DNA of 42,868 bases from Shewanella sp. NIFS-20-20 (GTDB lineage Bacteria; Pseudomonadota; Gammaproteobacteria; Enterobacterales; Shewanellaceae): the NCBI RefSeq assembly GCF_019209865.1, contig NZ_JAHUTT010000032.1:1-42868 (forward strand), in the 5' to 3' direction. This document shows, in pieces, positions 8,915-16,842 of the stretch; positions within the stretch are counted from its first letter, which is position 1; every line of letters begins with the position of its first letter. Below the pieces are notes generated by a model that saw only the letters and a program-made list of their open reading frames with translations, did not search any database and was not told the DNA's origin. The translations under genes were made by a program, and so were the position numbers.

Positions 8915-9373
8915 ATGATCGAAGCAAACAAAGTGGTCACCATAGATTATTTGGTGGTTGATGAAAATGAACACCTTATCGACTCTTCTGAAGGCCGTGA
9001 GCCGCTGAGCTATTTACACGGTGTTGGCAATATTATTCCGGGCCTTGAACAAGCACTGCAAGGTAAGCAAGCAGGCGATACCTTTAATGTGACCGTCACC
9101 CCGCAAGATGCCTATGGTGAATACAATGCCAACAATGTTCAGCAAGTGCCGCTAGAAGCGTTTGCTGGGGTTGAAAAAGTCGAAGTCGGCATGTCTTTCT
9201 CTGCCCAAGGACCAGAAGGTGATATTCCCGTCACCATTACCGCCATGACTGACACGGAAGCCACCGTAGATGCCAACCACCCGTTGGCAGGAAAAACCTT
9301 GACCTTTACCGGTACGGTTCGCGATGTGCGTGATGCCACGATGGAAGAAATCTCCCACGGTCACGTTCACTAA
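8915..9373 (+). CDS. SlyD-type FKBP peptidyl-prolyl cis-trans isomerase, short tail
   Basis: This 152-residue cytosolic protein should catalyse prolyl isomerisation and act as a chaperone. The FKBP half has SYLHGVGNIIPGLEQAL (about residues 32-48) and the DAYGEY stretch that leads into the inserted chaperone flap (about 68-125). It closes with NHPLAGKTLTF, as in SlyD and SlpA. The C-terminus EISHGHVH stops exactly where E. coli SlyD continues into its long His/Cys metal-binding tail, so nickel handling is probably weak or absent. By the isomerase core it is nearer SlyD than FkpB/SlpA. AGGACGG lies ahead of the ATG. The gene stands alone between the proS terminator and a long hairpin. Confidence 0.88.
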   Translation: MIEANKVVTIDYLVVDENEHLIDSSEGREPLSYLHGVGNIIPGLEQALQGKQAGDTFNVTVTPQDAYGEYNANNVQQVPLEAFAGVEKVEVGMSFSAQGPEGDIPVTITAMTDTEATVDANHPLAGKTLTFTGTVRDVRDATMEEISHGHVH

Positions 9374-9380
9374 GCGCGCC

Positions 9381-9410
9381 CTCAAGCTGGTACTTAAGTA
9401 TCAGCTTGAG
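9381..9410 (+). terminator. 30-base palindromic hairpin after the SlyD-like gene
   Basis: CTCAAGCTG (9381-9389) pairs with CAGCTTGAG (9402-9410), and the inner ten bases TACTTAAGTA are themselves a palindrome, so the whole 30 bases are symmetric except for one G/T pair. Only TCATTTTAAT follows, a weak T tract, so termination is probable rather than certain. Confidence 0.6.
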
Positions 9411-9657
9411 TCATTTTAATGTCATCCTCGCTCTATGCCTGCCAGCGCGCCAATGGCCGCGAATACTGACATCAAAGCAACTAGTCACTCGCCTAACGGC
9501 GCGACACGTCTGCTCGCACTTAACGACTCACCTTCGCCACCATCAAAGCGTCAACGCACTCGCTGCCGCCAACAGGCCGCTATCTAAAAATGTTTGCTAA
9601 ATAGAGTGGTAGAGTCGCCCTCTCTGAGTTAAGTTTTAATTAAGCGAAGAATAAACT
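9411..9657. other. intergenic stretch without a recognisable gene
   Basis: About 250 bases separate the hairpin from the patatin gene. The first 190 are GC-richer and contain only an unconvincing 64-codon frame with no family resemblance, basic and low in acidic residues. The last 60 become AT-rich and presumably carry the patatin promoter, but I cannot pick out a convincing -35/-10 pair. Confidence 0.4.
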
Positions 9658-9668
9658 CAGGGGTGAGT

Positions 9669-10850
9669 ATGACCACAACAGTGGATGTTTCTGCCCGCGA
9701 AGCCATCGACAAACTCGCGATGCCAGCACCGACGATTGGGCTAGTCCTTGGCGGCGGTGGTGCGCGCGCCGCGTATCAAGTCGGGGTATTAAAAGCCATT
9801 GTCCAGCTTTACCCCCGAAACCACGGTATTCCCTTTACTGTCATATGTGGCACCTCTGCAGGAGCCATCAATGGAACTGCCATGGCCAGTTACGCCAGTT
9901 GTTTTCACTTAGGGGTGCGTAAATTAGAATGGGTGTGGCGCAATATGCAAACCGCACATATTTACGGCGCATCCTATCGAGCGGTGGGGCACCATTTACT
10001 TAAAATGATGCTTCGAGGCTTACAAAACGATAACGTCATTCCCGATGCTGGCAGCCTGCTCGATAATGAGCCATTACGGCATCTGCTCGAAAAGGTCATC
10101 GACTTTCAGCGAATTGATCGCAACATACAATTGGGGTTTTTACGCGCCGTCAGTGTTGAAACCTCCTGCTATAACGATGCGAGCAATTATTGTTTCTTTC
10201 AGGCGCAACATCAGGTGGCCAATTGGCAACGCCATAAACGCTTCGGCATTCGCCAACGCTTATATACCGAACACTTACTTGCCAGTGCCGCTATCCCCAC
10301 TTTATTTCCATCCATAAAAATTCGTAAAAGTTACCATGGCGATGGCTCTATCCATCAACAAGCGCCATTGTCGAGCCCGATCCACTTAGGCGCCGATAAG
10401 TTATTTGTGATTAATTTAGAAAGTGTTCACAAGGAGCAAGCGGTGAGCTTGCCTCATCATCCTCGTCTCGCTGGGGTCGCTGGCCACTTATTAGATAGCA
10501 TCTTTTCTGACACCTTAAATACTGATTTAGAACGTTTGCATCGAGTCAATCAAACCTTAAGTCAAATTCCCACGGCCAGTCGACAATCGTTGTCGTTAAA
10601 ACCCGTCGAGACCTTAGTCATTAAGCCCAGTGAAGATATGAGTTTAATTGCCGCAAAATACTACCTGCAAATGCCAAAAGCCGTGCGCACCTTGCTGAAA
10701 GTCTTGGGCGTCAATCAAGACTCAGACTCAAGCATCTTGTCCTACTTGTTATTTGAAAAAGAATATACCCGCCAGTTAGTACAGTTAGGCTATCAAGATG
10801 CCATGTGCCAATTGGACGAAATCAAACACTTCTTCCAAATACCCTCCTAA
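9669..10850 (+). CDS. patatin-like phospholipase
   Basis: The 393-residue protein has the patatin catalytic apparatus: a glycine-rich oxyanion hole GGGGARAAYQVG at about residues 28-39, the nucleophile elbow GTSAG with Ser63, and the second dyad residue Asp225 in HGDGS. Family members hydrolyse acyl esters of phospholipids or neutral lipids. There is no signal peptide and no POTRA or barrel domain, so it should act in the cytosol or at the inner face of the membrane. I chose ATG 9669 because AGGGG lies 6 bases upstream; GTG 9663 would add two residues. The C-terminal 150 residues after the Asp are unassigned. It runs toward the envelope operon on the other strand, with only 37 bases between stops. 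Confidence 0.85.
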   Translation: MTTTVDVSAREAIDKLAMPAPTIGLVLGGGGARAAYQVGVLKAIVQLYPRNHGIPFTVICGTSAGAINGTAMASYASCFHLGVRKLEWVWRNMQTAHIYGASYRAVGHHLLKMMLRGLQNDNVIPDAGSLLDNEPLRHLLEKVIDFQRIDRNIQLGFLRAVSVETSCYNDASNYCFFQAQHQVANWQRHKRFGIRQRLYTEHLLASAAIPTLFPSIKIRKSYHGDGSIHQQAPLSSPIHLGADKLFVINLESVHKEQAVSLPHHPRLAGVAGHLLDSIFSDTLNTDLERLHRVNQTLSQIPTASRQSLSLKPVETLVIKPSEDMSLIAAKYYLQMPKAVRTLLKVLGVNQDSDSSILSYLLFEKEYTRQLVQLGYQDAMCQLDEIKHFFQIPS

Positions 10851-10887
10851 CCCGTTAACGGCTATCACCTTAGGGCCATTGCAACCG

Positions 10888-11955
10888 TTAATGGTCATAA
10901 ATGTCGGCGGTGGCGGCCTGCTTAAGATCTTCCCCTCTCGCCCATGCGGCTAAGGCGCGAATATCTTGATGCTGCCACTGCGACTGCTGCCGGAGTGCTG
11001 CGGGTAATGCCGAAAAGTGCCCTTCGTTAGCGCTCGCAACCAAGATTAACTCGCCATATTGAAAGAGGTTATCTGGCAAGGATTGCACTTGACCATCCTC
11101 TGCACCATGAGGCAGTAAGCTAAAGGCTAATCGATAGTCACGCCGTTGCAGCACCCATTTATCGGGTAAACGTAATTGGCTGTTCCACCAAGCACCATCA
11201 AGCGCCTCGATGTTGGCTTTGGTGGTCGCGCTATCTTGCGCGCCTAACCGTTGTAAGCGCTGGGCTAAGGCTTGCGTCAATTGCTCACTAAAGCTATCAA
11301 TATCCAGCAGCGGTGATGCTTGCAATATATCCCTGGCGAGTAATGCGCCCTGCATGTTTGAATATAAGTCTTCTGGGGAAAACGCCGAAGCCAACTCTGA
11401 CCAGCCGCCAACGGAAGTTAAACCAAACCATTGCGCCACTTCATGCCATTGCGCCAACTGATACGCTAATGAACTGGCGAGCGCTAATCCTAATTGTCGC
11501 TTACTGTCATTATCTAACACCCCCTCAACCGCGTGCAGTTGAATACGCCGGGTTCTTAACTCATCAAATAAATCCAATTGATGGTCGGTGCCGACATGGG
11601 GCCACAACTGGTGGTATAAGTAATATGTGTAATCCGCGGTATCGCGCACATGTGCGGTATCAATAAAGCCACCGCGGCGAGTATAGATTAGGCCATTGGT
11701 TTCACTCGCTATTCCCAATAAGCTACTGGCAACCCCTTGGCTGCCATCATTGTATTGATGCTGACCTAAGTCATCGATGGCGACCACATTGGATAACGAA
11801 AAAAATGGTACCTGAATCCGCCCGACTTTGGCCTTTAATTCGGTGCCAAAAGCGCAGCAGGGCCGAACACCAACTGGCGCATCAACGGCAAACGTCTTGA
11901 CGCTTAATAACAGACCAACCCCGAAAAATAATGTTGCCACCCATGTTTTATTCAT
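10888..11955 (-). CDS. exported protein resembling the DUF4056 family
   Basis: This 355-residue protein begins with a signal peptide (TWVATLFFGVGLLLSVKTFA before VDAP), so it is exported. The mature N-terminus has RPCCAFG, then IQVPFFSLSNVV and GLIYTRRGGFIDTAHVRDTADY. The His, Arg and Asp clusters there look conserved and could form an active site, and they recall proteins annotated as DUF4056; that assignment is from memory. No enzymatic role is known to me. The start at 11955 lies one base after the stop of the Omp85-like gene; ATG 11970 is an alternative that overlaps it. It is the last gene of a three-gene operon, and the tight spacing suggests that it works with the two barrels. Confidence 0.6.
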   Translation of the reverse strand: MNKTWVATLFFGVGLLLSVKTFAVDAPVGVRPCCAFGTELKAKVGRIQVPFFSLSNVVAIDDLGQHQYNDGSQGVASSLLGIASETNGLIYTRRGGFIDTAHVRDTADYTYYLYHQLWPHVGTDHQLDLFDELRTRRIQLHAVEGVLDNDSKRQLGLALASSLAYQLAQWHEVAQWFGLTSVGGWSELASAFSPEDLYSNMQGALLARDILQASPLLDIDSFSEQLTQALAQRLQRLGAQDSATTKANIEALDGAWWNSQLRLPDKWVLQRRDYRLAFSLLPHGAEDGQVQSLPDNLFQYGELILVASANEGHFSALPAALRQQSQWQHQDIRALAAWARGEDLKQAATADIYDH

Positions 11956-11956
11956 C

Positions 11957-13060
11957 TTAAAACGCTTCATTAATATGAAAGTACACGCCGCTACTGTCCT
12001 TGCCGATGCCAACATCTAAGCGAATATTGACGCGCTCTTTAAAGGCCAGACGATAACCCACACCTATCGACGGCAACCATGTTTGCTTAAATAATCCCGA
12101 CCAATCGCCAGCCACATTGCCCGCCCCCAGCCAATAAACAAATCCATGCCTAGGGGTAAGCGACTGGCGTAGCTCTACTTGACTGCTGAGATAGTAGTTA
12201 TCGCGATATTGGCCTTGATAGTAGCCGCGCATGCGAGCATCACTGCCCAGTTGCGGCAATTCAAACCAAGGAACATCACCATGGGCGCCTTCACCATAGA
12301 CCTCAACGGCCAGAATATGGCTGGCGTCGATGCGGTGATAATGGCGCAAGTTTATGGCGGTCTTGGAGAAATCAAAATCTGATCCCAAGCGGCGGCCATA
12401 GTCTAGGTATTTGAGTTCCAATAAACTGCCACGCTCTGGGTTAGGGGCAAAATCGCGGCTATCGTACGCCAGCGACACACTTAAGCCACTGGTGCGAGCG
12501 TCTTGTAATTGCTCCGTAGACAAGGCGGGGCCGGTTGCCGATAACCCTGTTACCGATTGATACTCCCAACCTAATTGCACATAGGTATTGGCCACTAAGC
12601 GATAACTGACTGATGGAGACAATTCAAACACTTGGCCATCATAAGCCGTTTGATTAGCACTGTCAGAGGCGGCCGCGCGCCCAATCCCCCAATAGTCTCG
12701 CGGTGAATGACTTAACCAGGCATCAAGTCCCATGCGCCAGGTATCATCAGCAAAATAGCTGCGATTCTCGACACCTATGCCATAAGAGCCTGAGCTGGAA
12801 ACAAAGGATTTAACGCTCAAGGTGGATAACTGCACCTCAGGTTGGCGTTGCGGCGGCGAATATAAGCCAATGGCCGCGACCCCAATACCAAAGCCTTGCA
12901 CTGGATTAACGAAGGGGCCGGGTAACACTCCCCAATCAATGCCTTGGCTAAGATCGACCTGTTCACTTCCGCCAAGATCCGTCAATAAATCATCCAACCA
13001 ATCGGCGTTGACTCCTGGGCTGACAGCGACGCTCAACATCAATAATGCCCATGGCCTCAA
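11957..13060 (-). CDS. Omp85/surface-antigen-like outer-membrane barrel without POTRA domains
   Basis: The 367-residue product has a short signal peptide (LLMLSVAVSPGVNA) and then amphipathic strands throughout. A MRGYYQGQYRD segment at about residue 280 matches the [VL]RG[FY] loop motif of Omp85 barrels, and LAYDSRDFAPNPERGSLLELKY is a typical preceding hairpin. It ends in Phe (INEAF), as expected for BamA-dependent insertion. The roughly 50 residues between signal and first strand are too few for a POTRA domain, so this is a barrel-only member. The start is TTG at 13060, within a TTGA overlap with the upstream stop, supported by GGAG 8 bases before it; the next ATG would remove the signal peptide. 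It is the middle gene of the operon. Confidence 0.7.
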   Translation of the reverse strand: MRPWALLMLSVAVSPGVNADWLDDLLTDLGGSEQVDLSQGIDWGVLPGPFVNPVQGFGIGVAAIGLYSPPQRQPEVQLSTLSVKSFVSSSGSYGIGVENRSYFADDTWRMGLDAWLSHSPRDYWGIGRAAASDSANQTAYDGQVFELSPSVSYRLVANTYVQLGWEYQSVTGLSATGPALSTEQLQDARTSGLSVSLAYDSRDFAPNPERGSLLELKYLDYGRRLGSDFDFSKTAINLRHYHRIDASHILAVEVYGEGAHGDVPWFELPQLGSDARMRGYYQGQYRDNYYLSSQVELRQSLTPRHGFVYWLGAGNVAGDWSGLFKQTWLPSIGVGYRLAFKERVNIRLDVGIGKDSSGVYFHINEAF

Positions 13061-13956
13061 AAACGGTACTCCAGTGACAACATGGCACTCTTACGCCCAC
13101 CAAAGCCTGCTTCACCTAACACGGACCAATCCTTATTCACTTGATACTGAAATCCCACTAAGGTATTCCATGGGGTGGTCAGATGCTGCTCAACATCAAA
13201 GCGAGCTTGCCCCTTAACATCCACCAGTTTGATCAGCTGATTGCCCTTTGGGCCTAAATCTAAATCTGAGATATAGCCACTGAGGTGCTGCTCGACTTCC
13301 TGATACATACCGCCCACCCATACACGCAGTGGCACGCCGCGATCGCTAAAGTCATAGCCGAGCCGAGGTGACAACACGAATGCTTCGATGTTGCCATCAA
13401 TCACAGTGAGACGGGTATGGGTGATACTGGCATCAATTAAGGTAAACCAATTGCCAACGCCGCCGGCAATGACAATACCGCCACCATAAAGATAACCGTC
13501 AAGATCGAGCCGAAAATCAAATACCGGCAAGCCATCAGTGAGGGGTGGCAAAGGGAAAATATTGATTTTATTCACATGCACGCGCGTCTCGGTATAGCCC
13601 GACATCTTGCCGGCAATCGCATAAACATTTAAGAAGGGCAAAATCCAAGCATCGGCGCGTAAAGAATAAACTTGGCTTTGTTGTTCGCCCGGTTCGGCAC
13701 TGATATCGATGGCATCATCGGCTAAAGGACGATTGGGGAACAAGGGGTGATTTAAGCCATTAAAACCAATGCTATCAACTTCGATCCCCTGTTCAACATG
13801 CATGGCTCCTAAGCTCACGCCAAAAGGTTTAGGCAATTCATAGCCCTTAGCGATGGCTTCGTGTGCAAACAAGGGTAACCAAGCTTCGGCACTCAAGCTG
13901 GGTGAAAATAATGCTGAAGCGATCACAGGGGCAAGCAGGTATCGAGTTGAACTCAT
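13057..13956 (-). CDS. predicted outer-membrane beta-barrel protein of unknown family
   Basis: The 299-residue protein has a signal peptide (YLLAPVIASALFSPSLSAEA) and then alternating polar/hydrophobic strands such as FDFRLDLDGYLYGGGIVIAGG, with aromatic girdle residues. The C-terminus SLEYRF is a classic barrel beta-signal. I do not recognise a named family. ATG 13956 was chosen because GGA lies 6 bases upstream; ATG 13962 or TTG 13977 would extend it slightly. It is the first gene of the operon and faces the divergent TetR gene across 132 bases that hold a strong palindrome. Regulation by that TetR protein is inferred from this layout. Confidence 0.65.
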   Translation of the reverse strand: MSSTRYLLAPVIASALFSPSLSAEAWLPLFAHEAIAKGYELPKPFGVSLGAMHVEQGIEVDSIGFNGLNHPLFPNRPLADDAIDISAEPGEQQSQVYSLRADAWILPFLNVYAIAGKMSGYTETRVHVNKINIFPLPPLTDGLPVFDFRLDLDGYLYGGGIVIAGGVGNWFTLIDASITHTRLTVIDGNIEAFVLSPRLGYDFSDRGVPLRVWVGGMYQEVEQHLSGYISDLDLGPKGNQLIKLVDVKGQARFDVEQHLTTPWNTLVGFQYQVNKDWSVLGEAGFGGRKSAMLSLEYRF

Positions 13957-14018
13957 TGGCATTCCGTTGGCATTCAATTAAATAGGCAAGTTAATACCCG
14001 ATATTTTAGAGACACCGC

Positions 14019-14047
14019 TTGAAAAAGTAAACTTATAAGTGTACTTT
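14019..14047 (+). promoter_or_regulatory. TetR-type operator palindrome overlapping a promoter
   Basis: Bases 14024-14047 form a 24-base palindrome: AAAGTA, one unmatched base, the perfect core ACTTATAAGT, one unmatched base, TACTTT. All but one of the twelve base-step pairs match. On the plus strand TTGAAA (14019-14024) and TACTTT (14042-14047) stand 17 bases apart, as a -35/-10 pair for the TetR gene that starts at 14089. A bound dimer would cover this promoter and lie just upstream of the minus-strand operon, so it could control both. Confidence 0.6.
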
Positions 14048-14088
14048 CTCACCACTGTGATTTAGACAAGATATAACGATAAATTGAC

Positions 14089-14694
14089 ATGAGATTGTCC
14101 GAACTAAAACATCTGGCCATATTGAAGCAAGCCAAGCAGGAGTTCATCAGTAAAGGCTATCTAGCAGCCAATCTGGATCATATTTGCCGTGATGCTGGCG
14201 TCTCAAAACGCACCTTATATCGTCACTTCGAGAATAAGCTTGAATTGTTTAAGTCGGTATTGTTGGACTTACACCAAAAGCTCCATTCGCCAACCACAGA
14301 AATACCTTATGACCCCGGCATGAGCCTGGAGCAACAATTGGTGGCGCTCCTCGACCAACAGCAGTCACAGCTGACTTCGGGCGAAAATATGAAGACTATT
14401 AGGATGATGCTGACCGAATTTTTACAGCAACCGGCCATGGCACAGCAATTATTAGGCTTTATTCAATCGCAACATCATTCATTTGATGAGTGGATAGCGG
14501 CAGCCAGCGCGGCAGGCAAACTTAGCGGCAATATCGAAGCGATGAACCGCACCTTGAAAAGCCTATTTAATGGGGCCTTCTTATGGCCGATGCTGTTTCA
14601 AATAGAGTCGGTATCTGAAGATAGCAATCACGATAAGGTCGATGAAATCACCCAAGTGTTTCTGGCAGCGTATGGCGACAAGGATATCGCCTAA
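14089..14694 (+). CDS. TetR/AcrR family transcriptional regulator
   Basis: The 201-residue protein has the family's N-terminal helix-turn-helix: ANLDHICRDAGVSKRTLYRHF at about residues 23-43, followed by ENKLELFKSVL. The remaining helices form the ligand and dimer domain, whose ligand is unknown. TetR proteins usually repress their own gene and a divergent neighbour until they bind a small molecule. Here the divergent neighbour is the outer-membrane operon, with a 24-base palindrome between them. The ATG at 14089 is the first start in frame that fits the HTH position; the ribosome site is poor. The stop abuts the stop of the convergent antiporter gene. Confidence 0.9.
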   Translation: MRLSELKHLAILKQAKQEFISKGYLAANLDHICRDAGVSKRTLYRHFENKLELFKSVLLDLHQKLHSPTTEIPYDPGMSLEQQLVALLDQQQSQLTSGENMKTIRMMLTEFLQQPAMAQQLLGFIQSQHHSFDEWIAAASAAGKLSGNIEAMNRTLKSLFNGAFLWPMLFQIESVSEDSNHDKVDEITQVFLAAYGDKDIA

Positions 14695-16635
14695 TTAGCC
14701 TTCGAGTAAGAAGCCTTCGGCGCGTTCGACCCGACGAGGCTTACCTTGCAGCAATAAAATGTCACCGGCTTGCATCTGCCAGTCTTGCGGCGGATGTTCG
14801 ATTTCTTCACCTTGGCGGCGAATCGCTCGAATATCGACTCGCAGCCGCGCAATAGGTACATCGGCTAAGGATTTACCGACAGCCCAAGCCGAGGCAGGCA
14901 GAGCGACGGCATGCAATTGTTCTAAGGTAAAGTCGGTTTCTTGACCGCTAAAAAACCCATGTAAATATTGATAATGATTACGTCGCTCAGATTCCAGTCG
15001 TTTTAATATCCGCGTTAACGGCACGCCACATTTATACAAGACTTGCGACACCAACATCAGACTACCTTCTAACGACTCGGGGATCACTTGACTCGCGCCC
15101 GCATGTTCATATTCGGTCATATTAGAATCATCGCGCGTGCGCACTAAGATAGTTAACTCAGGTGCTAGTTCCCGAGCCAGTGGTAACACTTCCTCTAAGG
15201 CGCGGCCATCGCAAAAACTGATCACTAGCATATTCACATCAGTGATGCCGGCTTCTAATAAAATACTGCGCTTACAGGCATCGCCAAACAACACTGGTTC
15301 ACCGGCGACCCTAGCCTCAGACACTCGGGTCGGATCCAAATCCAATACCGCATAAGGCACGGCTTCTGAACGCAAAAAGCGCGCCACCGTTTGCCCGACC
15401 CTGCCATAGCCTAAAATCAACACCTGCGCCTTGTTCTTTTTTACCAAAACAGCCTGATTATCAACATCTTGACCAAGTGCAGGTAATAAACTTAATAATT
15501 GGCCACTGTGACGGATCAACGCCGGCGCTAATCCCATGGAGATCACGGCGACCATCACTAAAATGGTACTGGTTTCGTCATTGAGTAATTGATAATTGAC
15601 GGCTAAGGCCAACACCACAAAGCTAAACTCCCCCACTTGCGCTAAGGTGATGGCACTGGTCGCGGCAATCTTTGACGACTCACCACTAAAGCGCAGTATG
15701 CCGTAGAGAATCGCCATTTTGCCGATTACAACCGCCACTAATATCGCCAAGACTTGCCACCAAAAAGGTAAGACCAACGACAGATCGAGCAGCATGCCGA
15801 TGGATATAAAAAACAAGCCCATCAACAAGTCACGGAATGGGCGAATATCAGCCTCTAATTGGCGTCGATACTGACTTTCCCCCAACAGCATTCCCGCCAT
15901 AAATGCCCCAAGTGCCATGGATAATCCTAACCAATGGGTAAAGACGCCGGTTAAAATCGCCACGACCAGTGTCGTCAACACAAACAACTCGTTGGAGCGA
16001 GAGCGGGCAACCTCATCAAATAATTTCGGCAAGGCCCAGCGGCCAAAAGCCATCAGGGCAATAAAGGCGGCAGTCCCTTTGACCATGGCAATAAAGATGG
16101 CGGCATAATCTGTGGGTTGACCATCATTGGCCATTAAAGGTAATAAGATCAACAGAGGGATCACCGCAATATCTTGGAACAACAAGACACTGACCGAGAG
16201 TTCGCCATGGCGGCGTTTAAGCCAACCTTGTTCATTGAGCAGTTTTAATACAATGGCGGTCGACGACAGCGCAATTACAGCGCCAATAATAATCGACTCA
16301 ACTAAGGTCATGCCGATGCCTAAGGCCACCACTATCACTAACACCGAAGTGACAAACACCTGAGCAAAACCTAAGCCAAACACAGTGCGACGCATGGCTA
16401 ATAGGCGCGGTAACGAGAACTCGAGCCCCAAGGTGAACATCAACAACACCACCCCAAGTTCAGCCACAGACTGCATTTGCTGCTGGCTAAACCAATCAAA
16501 GCCACCAGGGCCGCTAAGCATCCCAGTTAACAGATACGCCAAAATTGCGGGCAAGCCAAGGCGGCGAAACCAAGCAATGGAAGCAATCGCGATGACGAGC
16601 ATCAATAAAATCTTTAATAAGAATGCATGTTCCAC
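14695..16635 (-). CDS. Kef-type CPA2 cation:proton antiporter with RCK domains
   Basis: This 646-residue inner-membrane protein probably exchanges K+ or Na+ for H+. The first ~380 residues form about twelve hydrophobic segments with the CPA2 hallmarks GLPAILAYLLTGMLSGP and LLFQDIAVIPLL. A cytosolic TrkA_N/RCK domain follows, with the NAD-binding pattern GYGRVG at about residues 408-413 and an acidic residue (LDLD) at the next strand end. A TrkA_C domain closes the protein. It is longer than KefB, KefC (about 600-620) and YbaL, which all share this plan, so I give no symbol. The start is GTG 16635 with GAGGGAG just upstream; a TTG at 16653 would add six residues. Glutathione gating, as in KefB/C, cannot be decided by eye. 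Confidence 0.85.
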   Translation of the reverse strand: MEHAFLLKILLMLVIAIASIAWFRRLGLPAILAYLLTGMLSGPGGFDWFSQQQMQSVAELGVVLLMFTLGLEFSLPRLLAMRRTVFGLGFAQVFVTSVLVIVVALGIGMTLVESIIIGAVIALSSTAIVLKLLNEQGWLKRRHGELSVSVLLFQDIAVIPLLILLPLMANDGQPTDYAAIFIAMVKGTAAFIALMAFGRWALPKLFDEVARSRSNELFVLTTLVVAILTGVFTHWLGLSMALGAFMAGMLLGESQYRRQLEADIRPFRDLLMGLFFISIGMLLDLSLVLPFWWQVLAILVAVVIGKMAILYGILRFSGESSKIAATSAITLAQVGEFSFVVLALAVNYQLLNDETSTILVMVAVISMGLAPALIRHSGQLLSLLPALGQDVDNQAVLVKKNKAQVLILGYGRVGQTVARFLRSEAVPYAVLDLDPTRVSEARVAGEPVLFGDACKRSILLEAGITDVNMLVISFCDGRALEEVLPLARELAPELTILVRTRDDSNMTEYEHAGASQVIPESLEGSLMLVSQVLYKCGVPLTRILKRLESERRNHYQYLHGFFSGQETDFTLEQLHAVALPASAWAVGKSLADVPIARLRVDIRAIRRQGEEIEHPPQDWQMQAGDILLLQGKPRRVERAEGFLLEG

Positions 16636-16662
16636 TGTGGCTCCCTCTGTCAAAAAAATGCC

Positions 16663-16682
16663 AGTGGCAAAATTTTGCCGCT
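16663..16682. promoter_or_regulatory. 20-base near-palindrome in the antiporter leader
   Basis: AGTGGCAAAATTTTGCCGCT is symmetric at every position but one pair, and the central 14 bases (16666-16679) are perfect. It lies 28 bases upstream of the antiporter GTG, on the side facing the diguanylate cyclase. It could be a repressor operator or a leader hairpin. Confidence 0.4.
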
Positions 16683-16842
16683 CGACGGCGTAAAGTTAAT
16701 CATATGTAACAGAGTAACTGAATGACAACTAAAGACAAATTTAATTAATTACAAAATAGGCACAAAGATTGCTTTGTTAAATACATCAATCGTCGGTGAA
16801 TCACAGGCGTTAGCAAGATCATCAGCGCCTAAGGGGAAGATT

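Noticed and set aside
9406..9600. 64-codon open frame between the SlyD-like gene and the patatin gene
   Set aside because: It starts inside the long hairpin with TTG, has no ribosome site, no recognisable motif and an odd composition; it is probably a chance frame.
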